From the NCBI GenBank assembly GCA_011772205.1, contig WVZY01000026.1, forward strand, positions 1 through 64,000: a stretch of DNA of 64,000 bases, read 5' to 3'. This DNA is from Candidatus Latescibacterota bacterium (lineage in GTDB: Bacteria; Krumholzibacteriota; Krumholzibacteriia; WVZY01). This document shows, in pieces, positions 29,393 to 39,920 of the stretch (within the stretch, counting starts at the first letter, position 1; each line of letters opens with the position of its first letter). A program made the position numbers and the translations under genes. The notes under the pieces were generated by a model. It saw only the letters and a program-made list of their open reading frames with translations. It was not told where the DNA came from and ran no database searches.

Positions 29393-30313
29393 TCACTTCT
29401 CAGTGAGCACCCGAATCGTATCACCCTTGATTTCGAGGACCTGCGGCTCACCGCCGTAATGGGCGGACATTCCCGCATCTATGCACCAAACTTTGCCGTG
29501 GCAATAAGAGGCGATGCCTTTCACATGATCGGTATGACCAACGATCATGCGCTTGGCGCCGAGTTCAATCAAGACCTCGGCAAGCATTTCGCAATCACTT
29601 TCATCCACATCCAATGAATAACGGCGGGTCCACACGGGACTATCCCTCTTCAGGATCCATTCCGGGCATGGGCCGTCCCCCGCCAGCCAGACCCTGACTT
29701 CCGCATTCAAACGTTCCAGCCCGTAATCCACGTGTTCGGGCAGCACTCCACCATGAACAAACACGTTCTGGCCGATGATGACAACGGTATTGCGCCGCGC
29801 CAGCACCTTTGCATAGATCCCACCGGGCCTGAACGCGGCCACACGCGCCCTCTGCCATTCCTCGTATCCGGCCAGCACGGAGTCGATCCCTGTAACCGTC
29901 ACGGCGTCTTGAAAATCCTCGAAGCCGCCCGGCGTAACGTAGCGCAGGTCGAGCGCCACATTCATCAGCTCGTGATTTCCATTGAGAGCGTGTACCGTGC
30001 CCCCGGGCCGGGCTGCCTCTTCGGCCAAACGGGCGAAGAGATCGAGAACGGCCTGTTCGTCATCGCCGCGGTCCAGTTGGTCGCCGGTCTGCACCAGCAC
30101 CAGTTTGCCGCCGATCCACTGATCTTCGTCATTGATAGCGCCGGCAAGCCTTAGGGCCCGCCGGGTCGCCTCGAGATCACCGTGCAGATCGCCGATCGCT
30201 ACGATTCGGGGCGCCGGTGGGAAACGCAGCGGTATCTCATCCCCGGCCGGAGCCGCACCGATCAGTCCTCCGAAGCAGGCAAGAAGAAGGAAAATCCAGA
30301 GGAATCGCCGCAT
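29393..30313 (-). CDS. Exported calcineurin-like metallophosphoesterase
   Basis: Signal peptide; 'AIGDLHGD', 'QTGDQLDRGDDE', 'ALNGNHELMNV', 'IVGHTDH'. Confidence 0.93.
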   Translation of the reverse strand: MRRFLWIFLLLACFGGLIGAAPAGDEIPLRFPPAPRIVAIGDLHGDLEATRRALRLAGAINDEDQWIGGKLVLVQTGDQLDRGDDEQAVLDLFARLAEEAARPGGTVHALNGNHELMNVALDLRYVTPGGFEDFQDAVTVTGIDSVLAGYEEWQRARVAAFRPGGIYAKVLARRNTVVIIGQNVFVHGGVLPEHVDYGLERLNAEVRVWLAGDGPCPEWILKRDSPVWTRRYSLDVDESDCEMLAEVLIELGAKRMIVGHTDHVKGIASYCHGKVWCIDAGMSAHYGGEPQVLEIKGDTIRVLTEK

Positions 30314-30493
30314 GGTGCACCTCGTTTCAACTATGCTAGGGTCCTCCGCAGGTACAAAACACTTGTATTGCTCTGGGCAGCTGGTCAAAATCATAACTGA
30401 CTGGCGAACCCAAGCGCTATACATTTACATAATAATCAATCAGAAATCCGTTCCCATACACATATGAGTCCTTTCGACAAAGGAGTAGAACCC

Positions 30494-31138
30494 ATGCAAA
30501 AAGTATCTCTCATTGTAGTCTTTCTCCTCTTGGTTTTTGGCCTCCTCGATCCTTCCTACGCGTTCCCGGCCCAGCAGAAAGAAACGGAGGAGAGCGATCC
30601 GGATGCCTGGGAAGAACGCTGGAACAGCCGTCAGCCAGCAGACAAAGTAATGGACGCGATTGGGATCGAGCCGGGTATGATGATCGGTGAGATCGGCGCC
30701 GGACGGGGCCGTTATGTGGTGCAGGTTGCCGAAAGGATTGGGCCGAAGGGCAGAGTATACGCCAACGATATCAATTCAACCAAGCTGGAGTATCTCAGAT
30801 TCCGATGCGAGCGCGACAGCATCACCAACGTGGAAACGATTCTTGGAACGGTGACAGATCCCCGGCTGCCGGAAGGAAAGCTGGATTTCGTGTACTTCAT
30901 CAACACCTATCACCACATTGAAAAACCGGTGGAACTGCTGGAAAACACGGTCCCGGCCCTGAAGTCCGACGGCCAGCTGGTCATCATCGAGCATGCCCCG
31001 GAGAAGATGTCATCGCCGGGACACAGCACGCCGGAAGAGACCGTGATTGAACAAGCAACGGAAGCCGGCTTTGAGCTGGTCAGGATGGAGAGATTTCTCG
31101 AGTTCGATAACATCTACATCTTTCGCGTGAAAGAATGA
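30494..31138 (+). CDS. Class I SAM-dependent methyltransferase with N-terminal signal peptide
   Basis: 'MQKVSLIVVFLLLVFGLLDPSYAFPAQQ' followed by 'MMIGEIGAGRGRYVVQVAERIGPKGRVYANDI'. Confidence 0.88.
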   Translation: MQKVSLIVVFLLLVFGLLDPSYAFPAQQKETEESDPDAWEERWNSRQPADKVMDAIGIEPGMMIGEIGAGRGRYVVQVAERIGPKGRVYANDINSTKLEYLRFRCERDSITNVETILGTVTDPRLPEGKLDFVYFINTYHHIEKPVELLENTVPALKSDGQLVIIEHAPEKMSSPGHSTPEETVIEQATEAGFELVRMERFLEFDNIYIFRVKE

Positions 31139-31178
31139 ACTTATGCGCCGTATCTGCCAAAGGAGGGGGCGTTTCATC

Positions 31179-31970
31179 ATGCGCGTTGTTTATTTGGTTA
31201 CAATTGCAGCATGTGTTTCCGTGTTGGTTGGTTGTCTGCGTGAGGGGCCGGTGGAAGAGGAGGAGCCTCAGCCGTTGAAACCGCTGCTGGCCGTTATCCA
31301 GGACGCGGTCGCCAAGACAGATTCCGCATATGAACAGTTTTATGAAAGAGAATACCGTCCGGAGGAACCGCTGCGTTGGACGAAGATCGCGGGGTGGATG
31401 GTCGAGGATGCGATTGAGCGCCAGTACCCAAAGGCGAAACCGCTTGCCAAGATTTTGGATCTGGGGTGCGGCTTCGGGACGCTTCTGGCTTTTGCAACGA
31501 CGATTTACGGCGTTGAAGGAGTCTGCGTGGATGTTGTTCCCTATATCGAGGGAAAGGATAATCTTCGAGAGCTGTACCATCTGTCATTCGTCGAAGGAAG
31601 CATCGAGCGGGATCCTCTGCCGGGTCCGGAAAAGTTTGGTGTGATCATTTTTACGGAGGTTCTGGAACATCTCAACTTCAAGCCGGTGCCGACATTGCTA
31701 AAAATCTGGAATTCGCTGGAGGAGGGAGGAACGCTTTTTCTCTCCACGCCCGATTCAGACGCCGGTTGGGGACGAAATTACAAGCACTATCAGAGACTCT
31801 CCGATATCCCCGCTGTCAATCCTGAGGCGGAGTGGCTCGACGATCACATCTGGCATTATAACAAGAGGGAATTAATCGGTGTCTTGACCGACGCAGGATT
31901 CAAAATCAAGCGTATCGATCATTCTTATAGTCCCGGGGGCGGGCATTTCAATGTGTGGGCGGTCAAGTAA
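31179..31970 (+). CDS. Class I SAM-dependent methyltransferase with lipoprotein-type signal
   Basis: 'MRVVYLVTIAACVSVLVGCLREG' lipobox; 'ILDLGCGFGTLLAFATTIYGVEGVCVD'; 'EVLEHL'. Confidence 0.82.
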   Translation: MRVVYLVTIAACVSVLVGCLREGPVEEEEPQPLKPLLAVIQDAVAKTDSAYEQFYEREYRPEEPLRWTKIAGWMVEDAIERQYPKAKPLAKILDLGCGFGTLLAFATTIYGVEGVCVDVVPYIEGKDNLRELYHLSFVEGSIERDPLPGPEKFGVIIFTEVLEHLNFKPVPTLLKIWNSLEEGGTLFLSTPDSDAGWGRNYKHYQRLSDIPAVNPEAEWLDDHIWHYNKRELIGVLTDAGFKIKRIDHSYSPGGGHFNVWAVK

Positions 31971-32049
31971 ATGCGGTGCTGGAGGTCAATCTACCGAGCA
32001 CCGCCTGAATGCTTGAATCCACAACATTGCGTCATGCGGTCATTTGTTT

Positions 32050-34503
32050 CTATCGGATCAAAACCATCTTCCTCGTCTGCTGTTCGCCGTCCTGCCTGAG
32101 CACACAGAAATACAATCCAGATGCGACGTTGTGCCCTTTCTCATCAGTGCCGTTCCAGAGGACGCTGTGCGGGCCTTTTTTATACGATCTGTCCCTGATG
32201 ACTTTAACGAGCTCACCTTTCACGTTGTAAATCTTTATGCTGGCCCTCCCATCCTTCGGCAGGTAAAAGGGGATCCAGGTAATTGGATTGAACGGATTTG
32301 GATAATTCTGATCGAGCAAGAGCTTCGGAGCCGTCCGGCCGTCCGCCAGGTCTTCGACTGCGGATGCAATGTTCACGGCTCCCAGGATCCTGAGCTTTCC
32401 GTGTCCCCAGGTATCGTTGTAAACGGTGCCCGTGAAAGCGTCCGTTGCGCCGTGCGAGGTCAGCAGATATTCCACCTGACCCATCGTCGCCATGGGAAAT
32501 GCTTGTTGCACGATGGCCGCAGCCGCAGCAACGTGCGGCCCTGCGGCGCTGGTTCCGCTGAACTGTCTGTAGCTGCCGAGCGGGTAACCTGCATAGTCGG
32601 TATGGGAGCGCGTCGTGTAGACGTCGTAATTACCCGGCGAGCAGATGTCGAGGAGATGCCAACCGTCGATGCGTTCACCACGACCGCTGAACTTGCTGAT
32701 CTCACCGATATCTATGGAACCTCCACCCACCCCATTGTAACTTTCGAATCCGCGGGTGGAATAGGAGCCGTTGACGAAACAACTGTCGGAGGTTGCAGGG
32801 AAGGTTACGTTCTTGGTGTCGGAGACATAATTGGTGAATTCCGCCCCACCGGCCCATGAGGACAGGTGATCGGCTATATTGCTGACGAACTCGATTACCG
32901 CATCGGAGTTATTGACCACTTTGAGTTGCCATGTTCCCAGAACGTTTGGGTTTGTATTTCTATCGATGTATAAATCGAACTTGTGAGTACCTCTCGAGCT
33001 GGAGCCATATTCGTACCAGAGATAGTAGTTGTCCACATACCAGACTCCGCCGTCGAGCGTGACTTCGGATCCTAAAGGAGTCTTCAGGCGAAAGATCAAA
33101 TCGGACAGATTCGTTCTCCACAGAGTCGAGCCATAGATACGGAGAATAGGACTCCCGTAAACAGGAACATAGATGCCCAGCGTGAGGGAATCCCGGGCGG
33201 ATAAAACGGCGAGCGCGTGCTTGTCCCCGCGCCCGAGGTTGCCCGAAGGAGTGATCTGAATGATCGTGGAGTTCTCGATGGTAATCAGCTCTTCGTCGAG
33301 CGAAGAACCGTCCAGGAATTCATATATGAATCCGCCGAACTCGTACAGCATCGCGTCAGCACCTCTCGCTCTCGCCCAAGGTATGAGATAGGAGATGGGA
33401 ACGCCGGAGAAGAAATATCCGGCAAGGATCTCGGCATCCGGAGCAATACCTGTAAATATGTGGCGCCCCGTCGTTCCGCCGGCGAGAATGCCGCTCACCG
33501 CCGTGCCGTGCCCGTTGTTGTCATCGTCGGAATAAATGAGATCATCGCCTCGCACGCGCTCCACGTTATCGGCGTTCATCGTCGCGTATATTTTCGGCGT
33601 TCCGAGGGCAACGAGCTTTTCACCGACATCGAGTGCGCCGTTATCGTTATCGTCGAGTGCTATGAACAAGGGTTCGCCAAACGTCGGATCGCTCTCCGTG
33701 TATCCCGCAGATGGCCCGAAGTCGCGCTGGGCATTGCCGTTCTGGTCATTGTACAGCCAGTCCCAGTAGGTTTGATAGATGTTGTCATCATTGCCTCTGG
33801 CGTCGCCGCTCCATACTTGCGCAACATCGTAGATCCACCCATCTAAAAAGCGGAGTATCTCTCCCGATGTATATTGTCCGTTTCTGTCCAGGTCAACCGC
33901 GTCGTTGCCCGCATTGAAAATGCCGTTTTGGTTGAGATCGAGCCAGTCGAACGTATCCCCGTTTGCATAAAAGAAAGAGGGATGGAAGACATCGATCCCG
34001 GTATCGAAATCGGCGACCCGCATTCCCTTACCGGTCAAGGGGTAGCCAAGTGGATCTTGATAGCTCCAGGCCGAGTCGGCCTCGATTTCGTGCGCGCTGA
34101 TGTCCAAGGTCGGATAAATGGCCGGTCTCCAGTTTGCTTCCATGCGGAGGACATCCGCCCTGCCGCTTACCTCATCGATCAACAACCAGGGGATGCGGAG
34201 CGGATAGATAGCCCTCGTTCTCGCAACCTGCCCATCGATATAATAGAAAGACACGCCCAGCCGTTCGTACTCTGCAATCTCGGCACCGGATAGAACATGG
34301 TTGAATTTCATCGTCACAACGACTTTTTCGGCTTCTACCACGCCGAGTATCTCTTCGGCCAGCCGTTCCGTCGCCGGAGGTTTTTCCTTTAGCTTCCGCA
34401 GGAATCTCAGCGAGGAGTTGAATTTTTCTTCTCCGGCCATCACTGAATTCGAAATAAGTAACAGGATGAAAAAACCCAGGATATGCACTCGAGATTGCTT
34501 CAT
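32050..34503 (-). CDS. Exported S8 subtilisin-family serine peptidase with T9SS sorting domain
   Basis: Triad motifs 'VADFDTGID', 'NNGHGTAVSGILAG', 'FSGTSAAGPHVAAAAAI'; 'NYPNPFNPITWIPFYLP...KMVLIR'. Confidence 0.93.
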   Translation of the reverse strand: MKQSRVHILGFFILLLISNSVMAGEEKFNSSLRFLRKLKEKPPATERLAEEILGVVEAEKVVVTMKFNHVLSGAEIAEYERLGVSFYYIDGQVARTRAIYPLRIPWLLIDEVSGRADVLRMEANWRPAIYPTLDISAHEIEADSAWSYQDPLGYPLTGKGMRVADFDTGIDVFHPSFFYANGDTFDWLDLNQNGIFNAGNDAVDLDRNGQYTSGEILRFLDGWIYDVAQVWSGDARGNDDNIYQTYWDWLYNDQNGNAQRDFGPSAGYTESDPTFGEPLFIALDDNDNGALDVGEKLVALGTPKIYATMNADNVERVRGDDLIYSDDDNNGHGTAVSGILAGGTTGRHIFTGIAPDAEILAGYFFSGVPISYLIPWARARGADAMLYEFGGFIYEFLDGSSLDEELITIENSTIIQITPSGNLGRGDKHALAVLSARDSLTLGIYVPVYGSPILRIYGSTLWRTNLSDLIFRLKTPLGSEVTLDGGVWYVDNYYLWYEYGSSSRGTHKFDLYIDRNTNPNVLGTWQLKVVNNSDAVIEFVSNIADHLSSWAGGAEFTNYVSDTKNVTFPATSDSCFVNGSYSTRGFESYNGVGGGSIDIGEISKFSGRGERIDGWHLLDICSPGNYDVYTTRSHTDYAGYPLGSYRQFSGTSAAGPHVAAAAAIVQQAFPMATMGQVEYLLTSHGATDAFTGTVYNDTWGHGKLRILGAVNIASAVEDLADGRTAPKLLLDQNYPNPFNPITWIPFYLPKDGRASIKIYNVKGELVKVIRDRSYKKGPHSVLWNGTDEKGHNVASGLYFCVLRQDGEQQTRKMVLIR

Positions 34504-34818
34504 GACGTGATCCTTTCGAGCATTGAGATGGTGCGCTGGCGCATTGAGAGGCTGTAAACGGTCATATGGAGAAAAGCAGAGCTGCAAAACTCCGGGTGGG
34601 GTGTTTTAGGGTCTTTGTTATTTATAATAATAATATAATTTTAGTTGAATAGTCAATGGGGAAAAAGAATAGGTTCATTACGTCAGTTGCTGTCATGCCA
34701 GCAGTTAAATTTCTATGGCTCCTGCCTGATCAAGTTATTATATTCCTTTTGATTTTAAATCCTCCTTTTTTGGCTGAATCTCTGGCCGCGTTAATCCGTA
34801 CATTATTTGGGTGACCCA

Positions 34819-36936
34819 ATGATAGGCAAGTCCATAGCGCATTATAAAATACTTGGACAGCTCGGCGGGGGCGGCATGGGCGTTGTGTATAAGGCCAAAG
34901 ACACCAAGCTCGGGCGAACCGTCGCGCTCAAGGTGTTGTCCTCGGAACAGCACGTTTCCGAGAACGACAAGGAACGCTTACTTCGAGAAGCTCGGGCAGC
35001 AGCTGCGCTTAGACATCCCAACATATGCACGGTGTACGAGATTGGCGAGGACGACGGCATCTCCTATATCTCGATGGCTCATGTGCCAGGAAAGAGTCTA
35101 AAGACAGTTATCGAGGAAGGCCCGCTGGAAATCGAGCAGGCTTTGGATATCGCGATACAGGTCGCTGAGGGGCTTCAAGCGGCACACAAGAAAACCATTG
35201 TGCACCGGGATATCAAGAGCGCCAACATCTTGATCGATGAGATCGAACAGGTGACGATTCTGGATTTTGGTCTTGCAAAGCCGTCCACGCAAGCGGAGCT
35301 GGCCGAGGAAGGAGGTACGGCGGCCTATATGTCCCCGGAACAAGCCCGGGGAGCCGTTCTGGATCATCGGACCGATATCTGGTCACTGGGCGTTTGTTTG
35401 TACGAGATGATCGCCGGGCGGCTTCCATTCGAAGCAGAGCAAGGGTCCGCCATCATCTACCAGATCCTCAATCAAAGCCCTCCGCCTTTGTCTGAACTTC
35501 GATCGAATGTCCCCGAAAAAGTATTGCGGATCGTGGAAAAAGCCATGGCGAGTGATCCTTACAGCCGCTATCAGCATGTGAGTGAAATGCTCGCAGAGCT
35601 GAAGTTTACACGGGAAACACTTCGTGCCGAAGCCTCCGCGGTGCCCGGGAGCGAACCATCTGTTGCTGTTCTTCCATTTACGGATATGAGCTCCGATAAA
35701 GGACAGGAGTATTTCTGCGACGGAATGGCCGAGGAAATCATCAACAGCCTTGCACACATCGAAGGTCTGCGCGTCGTGTCACGCACGTCATCCTTTGCGT
35801 TCAAGAATAAAAATATGGATATTCGCGAAATCGGCGCAAGGCTCAGTGTCGATACAATACTCGAAGGAAGCGTTCGCAAAGCAGGCGATAGATTACGAAT
35901 TACAGCACAGCTAGTCAGTGTTAAAAATGGTTACCATTTATGGTCCGACCGATATGATAGAGATTTACAAGATGTATTTAGCATTCAAGACGAGATCAGC
36001 GAGAATATCGCCGATGCGTTGAAAGTACGGCTGACGGAGAAAGAGAGGCGTGCTATTGAGAAAGTTCCAACGACAGACATAGAAGCATATGATTTTTATA
36101 TTCGTGGCAGGCAGTACTTTCAAGGGCTCGGTGTTAAAGGTCTCGAATATGCGCGAAACATGTTCACCAGTGCCATAATCCGAGATCCGCGCTATGCACT
36201 CGCCTACTGCGGCCTCGCAGACTGCTATTCAATGATCTACATGTACTACGATAGCGACAAGACAAACATCGAGAATGGAGTGACGGCGAGCCAGAAAGCT
36301 CTGGAACTGGATAGTGAACTCGCTGAGGCGCATGCATCCTATGGTCTCGCTGTTTCACTGGACGGCCGCTACGAAGAGGCGGAAAGAGAATTGCAACGGG
36401 CCATCGAAATTTCTCCAAAGCTTTTTGAAGCCTACTACTTTTATGCTCGTACATGCAGGGTACAAGGCAAGCTCGAAGAGGCTATCGAAATGTTTGCAAA
36501 AGCAAGCGAGGTGCGGCCGGAAGATTATCAAGCACCTATCTTGATGGCGGATACTATTCGCGGGTTGAAACGGCCTGAAGAAATGCGAAACACGTTTCGA
36601 CGTGGATTAGCCGTTGCCGAAAAGCATCTGGAATTCCATCCGAAAGATGCGAGGGCCTATTACCTTGGTGCTCACGCACAATTAGCTTTGGGTGCGAAGG
36701 AAAAGGCTCTCGAGTGGAATGAGCAGGCTATGAAGCTTTGCCCCGATGATCCGGCAACTCTCTACAACGCCGCCTGCCTCTTTAGTGTAATGGGGGAATA
36801 CGACAAGTGCTTCGAATGCTTCGAAAAGGCAGTGGACAAAGGGTTTGCCCACCGCAAATGGCTCGAAAACGATCCCGACCTCGAAGCGATCCGCAGCGAT
36901 CCCCGCTACGAAACCCTTCTGGAAAGACTCCGATGA
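34819..36936 (+). CDS. Ser/Thr protein kinase + TolB/adenylate-cyclase-like domain + TPR
   Basis: '[12 protein letters not shown]', '[11 protein letters not shown]', 'DFGLAKPS', 'SVAVLPFTDMSSDKGQEYFCDGMAEEIINSL', TPRs. Confidence 0.94.
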   Translation: MIGKSIAHYKILGQLGGGGMGVVYKAKDTKLGRTVALKVLSSEQHVSENDKERLLREARAAAALRHPNICTVYEIGEDDGISYISMAHVPGKSLKTVIEEGPLEIEQALDIAIQVAEGLQAAHKKTIVHRDIKSANILIDEIEQVTILDFGLAKPSTQAELAEEGGTAAYMSPEQARGAVLDHRTDIWSLGVCLYEMIAGRLPFEAEQGSAIIYQILNQSPPPLSELRSNVPEKVLRIVEKAMASDPYSRYQHVSEMLAELKFTRETLRAEASAVPGSEPSVAVLPFTDMSSDKGQEYFCDGMAEEIINSLAHIEGLRVVSRTSSFAFKNKNMDIREIGARLSVDTILEGSVRKAGDRLRITAQLVSVKNGYHLWSDRYDRDLQDVFSIQDEISENIADALKVRLTEKERRAIEKVPTTDIEAYDFYIRGRQYFQGLGVKGLEYARNMFTSAIIRDPRYALAYCGLADCYSMIYMYYDSDKTNIENGVTASQKALELDSELAEAHASYGLAVSLDGRYEEAERELQRAIEISPKLFEAYYFYARTCRVQGKLEEAIEMFAKASEVRPEDYQAPILMADTIRGLKRPEEMRNTFRRGLAVAEKHLEFHPKDARAYYLGAHAQLALGAKEKALEWNEQAMKLCPDDPATLYNAACLFSVMGEYDKCFECFEKAVDKGFAHRKWLENDPDLEAIRSDPRYETLLERLR

Positions 36937-37168
36937 ATCGTTTATCCAACGCAGTTGTTACCGTCGTCCCAAACCATTAATGGGCCCCTGACGAGCTGTG
37001 CTGCCGCCTGGGATGCGCTGGGAACCTCTTAGGAAATTTGAACTTACAAATCCGCTCCATCGGTCATCTGCAACGCCGCTGCAGGTCGGCGTTGCATAAT
37101 ATATCTCGATTGTGCAATTATTGCTGGACTCGTTAGAAAAGGATATTAACCAGAAAGGGGGAAACGTC

Positions 37169-37429
37169 TTGGCAGATGAAGTCAAGATCGGCCATGTCAG
37201 TCACTACTTCGGGAAGATTCAAGTGGCCGCTGTCGAGCTGACCGATGGGGAGCTATCCGTGGGAGATACGATTCACATCAAGGGGCATACATCGGATTTC
37301 ACCCAACAGGTCGAATCGATGCAAATAGATAAAGCGAATGTGGATCACGCATCAAAGGGACAGTCCATCGGGATCCGCGTTGCCGAGCATGCCCGTGTGG
37401 GGGATGAGGTTTATAAACTCACCGGGTAG
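37169..37429 (+). CDS. EF-Tu domain 2-like (elongation-factor-like) small protein, TTG start
   Basis: 'ADEVKIGHVSHYFGKIQVAAVELTDGELSVGDTIHIKGHTSDFTQQVESMQIDKANVDHASKGQSIGIRV'; agggggaaa upstream of the TTG. Confidence 0.8.
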   Translation: MADEVKIGHVSHYFGKIQVAAVELTDGELSVGDTIHIKGHTSDFTQQVESMQIDKANVDHASKGQSIGIRVAEHARVGDEVYKLTG

Positions 37430-37685
37430 CGGGTTCAAACCTGTTTCCAAATTCCAGCATGGGCCGGATTCGGCTTATCCTGATATTGCTTGGCATAAAG
37501 ACAGAACATTCGTTCAGTCCAGCGGATCTTTGAGAAAACAACCTCTAGTGGCAAGAGGGGCCATTCTCTTGTCTTATCCTCTTTGACGCCCGCTTCCCGC
37601 CTTGGTAAAATATCAGTGCATCCAGGGATTCCATATTAGTTGATTCTATCTCACCCTCAATTTCAGGCTTCCGGAAGAGAACAGT

Positions 37686-39920
37686 ATGATCGGCCGAACC
37701 ATATCCCATTACAAGATCCTCAAGAAGCTGGGCGAAGGAGGAATGGGCGTCGTTTATAAGGCCGAAGACACCAAGCTCAAGCGGACCGTCGCCCTCAAAT
37801 TTTTATCGCCCCATGCCGTCGGAAGCGAAGAGGAGAAAAATCGCTTTGTTTCCGAAGCTCAAGCCGCTGCTGCACTGCATCACCCCAATATCTGCACCAT
37901 TTATGAAATCGAGGAGGCAGAAGACCAGATATTCATCGCTATGGCCTACATATCCGGTCAAAGCCTGAAGGAGAAACTAAAAAAGGGTCCTTTGGATCTC
38001 GATGAAGCTCTAAGTATCACAGTTCAGATCGCTAAAGGATTGCAAGAAGCGCACGATAATGGAATCGTTCATCGGGATATCAAAAGCGCAAATATAATCA
38101 TCACCGATAAGGGGCAGGCGACCATTATGGATTTTGGACTGGCCAAGTGGGCCGGTCAGAGCGGGATAAGTAGAGGAGGGGCAATCATAGGCACGGCGGC
38201 TTATATGTCTCCTGAACAGACGCGTGGGGAAGTGGTCGATCAACGCGCGGACATCTGGGCGTTGGGTGTGTGTCTGTATGAAATGCTTACGGGACAGCTG
38301 CCCTTCAAGGGTGAATATGATGCGGCTATAGCCTATTCTGTTTTGAACGAGGATCCCATACCGTTATCCGCGCTTCAGCCCAATGTTCCGGCCGAGCTGA
38401 GGCGCGTTGTAGATGGAGCGCTCGCTAAGAACTTGGATAAGCGGCGTCAATCCGTCGATGAACTACTTACCCAGTTGGAGTCATTGAGAAAGAAGCTACT
38501 TATCCAACCGCCAGCTGAACCCACTTCTGTAAGCCCACCCCGACCTTCAGTCGCTGTGCTCCCGCTTGCGGACATGAGCCCGGAAAAGGACCAAGAATAC
38601 TTTTGCGACGGGATAGCGGAAGAAATCATCAACGCTCTCGTAAAAGTAGAAGGCTTGCATGTTGTAGCCCGAACTTCGGCGTTCTCATTCAAGGGCAAGA
38701 CGGAGGACATACGCGAGATTGGCAGGAGACTCAGTGCCAGCGCAGTGCTCGAAGGGAGCGTGCGGAAAGCGGGAAATAATTTACGAATTACAGCGCAGCT
38801 CGTTGACGTACAGGATGGTTTTCATATTTGGTCCGATCGTTACGATCGTCGGATGGAGGATATATTTGCCATCCAGGACCAAATCTCCCAAGCTGTTGTG
38901 GACGCGCTCAAGGTGAAGCTTATAGGTGCTGCCAGAGAGCCGCTTGTAAAGCGTTATACCGAGAATCTCGAGGCATACAATCTGTATTTGAAGGGCCGTT
39001 TCTACTTGAACAAGAGGACTGAGGAGGCATTCAATAAAGGTGTGGAGTGCTTCGAACAGGCCATATCGGAAGATCCGAATTACGCTTTGGCTTATGCCGG
39101 CTTGGCCGACTCTTATAATTTGCTAGGAAATTATAGCGTCCTTCCCCCTAAAGATACCTTCCCAAGAGCCAAGATCTTGGCGGCCAAGGCGCTGGAGTTG
39201 GATGATACTATCTCCGAGGCGCATACCGCATTGGCATACGTCCACATGTATCACGACTGGGATTGGAAAAAGGCAGGGCTAGGATTCAAGCGGGCATTGG
39301 AACTCAATCCCAGCTGCGCAACGGCCAATCATTGGTATGCCGAATATCTCATAATGACAGGGCGGATGGATGAGGCTCACGCCCAAGCACGAAAAGCTCT
39401 GGAGTTCGATCCTCTATCACTCATCCTATATACGTTACAGGGATGGACTTATCACTTCGAACGTGATTACGATCGAGCTATAGAACGATTCCAAAAAGGC
39501 CTAGAGATGGATCCTGGTTTCGCCGCGACACTTTTCTTCCTCGGCATGGCATGTGTGCAAGCATCTCAATTCGAAGACGCTCTTGAGAATATAAAAAAAT
39601 CACAGTCCTCTTTTGAAGGCTCGACACTGACCGTGGCAGCCCAAGGGTACATTCATGCATTGTCGGGTAAAATAAGCGAAGCAAGGCAAGCACTCGATGA
39701 ATTGAAAAAAATGTCCGCGAAAAGCTACGTTTCGTCATATTACAGAGCGGCAATATGTACAGGGCTTGGTGAGAAAGACCGGGCATTCGAATGGCTGGAG
39801 CAAGCTTATGAAGAGCGCGATCCATGGTTGTCCCTTCTTAAAGTCGATCCAATCTGGGATGTGCTGCGATCTGATCCAAGATTCTCCACGATGCTCGAGA
39901 AAGTGGGCTTGGACAAGTGA
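37686..39920 (+). CDS. Ser/Thr protein kinase + TolB-like domain + TPR
   Basis: '[26 protein letters not shown]', '[11 protein letters not shown]', 'DFGLAKW', TPRs. Confidence 0.94.
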   Translation: MIGRTISHYKILKKLGEGGMGVVYKAEDTKLKRTVALKFLSPHAVGSEEEKNRFVSEAQAAAALHHPNICTIYEIEEAEDQIFIAMAYISGQSLKEKLKKGPLDLDEALSITVQIAKGLQEAHDNGIVHRDIKSANIIITDKGQATIMDFGLAKWAGQSGISRGGAIIGTAAYMSPEQTRGEVVDQRADIWALGVCLYEMLTGQLPFKGEYDAAIAYSVLNEDPIPLSALQPNVPAELRRVVDGALAKNLDKRRQSVDELLTQLESLRKKLLIQPPAEPTSVSPPRPSVAVLPLADMSPEKDQEYFCDGIAEEIINALVKVEGLHVVARTSAFSFKGKTEDIREIGRRLSASAVLEGSVRKAGNNLRITAQLVDVQDGFHIWSDRYDRRMEDIFAIQDQISQAVVDALKVKLIGAAREPLVKRYTENLEAYNLYLKGRFYLNKRTEEAFNKGVECFEQAISEDPNYALAYAGLADSYNLLGNYSVLPPKDTFPRAKILAAKALELDDTISEAHTALAYVHMYHDWDWKKAGLGFKRALELNPSCATANHWYAEYLIMTGRMDEAHAQARKALEFDPLSLILYTLQGWTYHFERDYDRAIERFQKGLEMDPGFAATLFFLGMACVQASQFEDALENIKKSQSSFEGSTLTVAAQGYIHALSGKISEARQALDELKKMSAKSYVSSYYRAAICTGLGEKDRAFEWLEQAYEERDPWLSLLKVDPIWDVLRSDPRFSTMLEKVGLDK

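Noticed and set aside
32044-32859. 271-aa + strand ORF
   Set aside because: Antisense to the S8 peptidase; no recognisable domain
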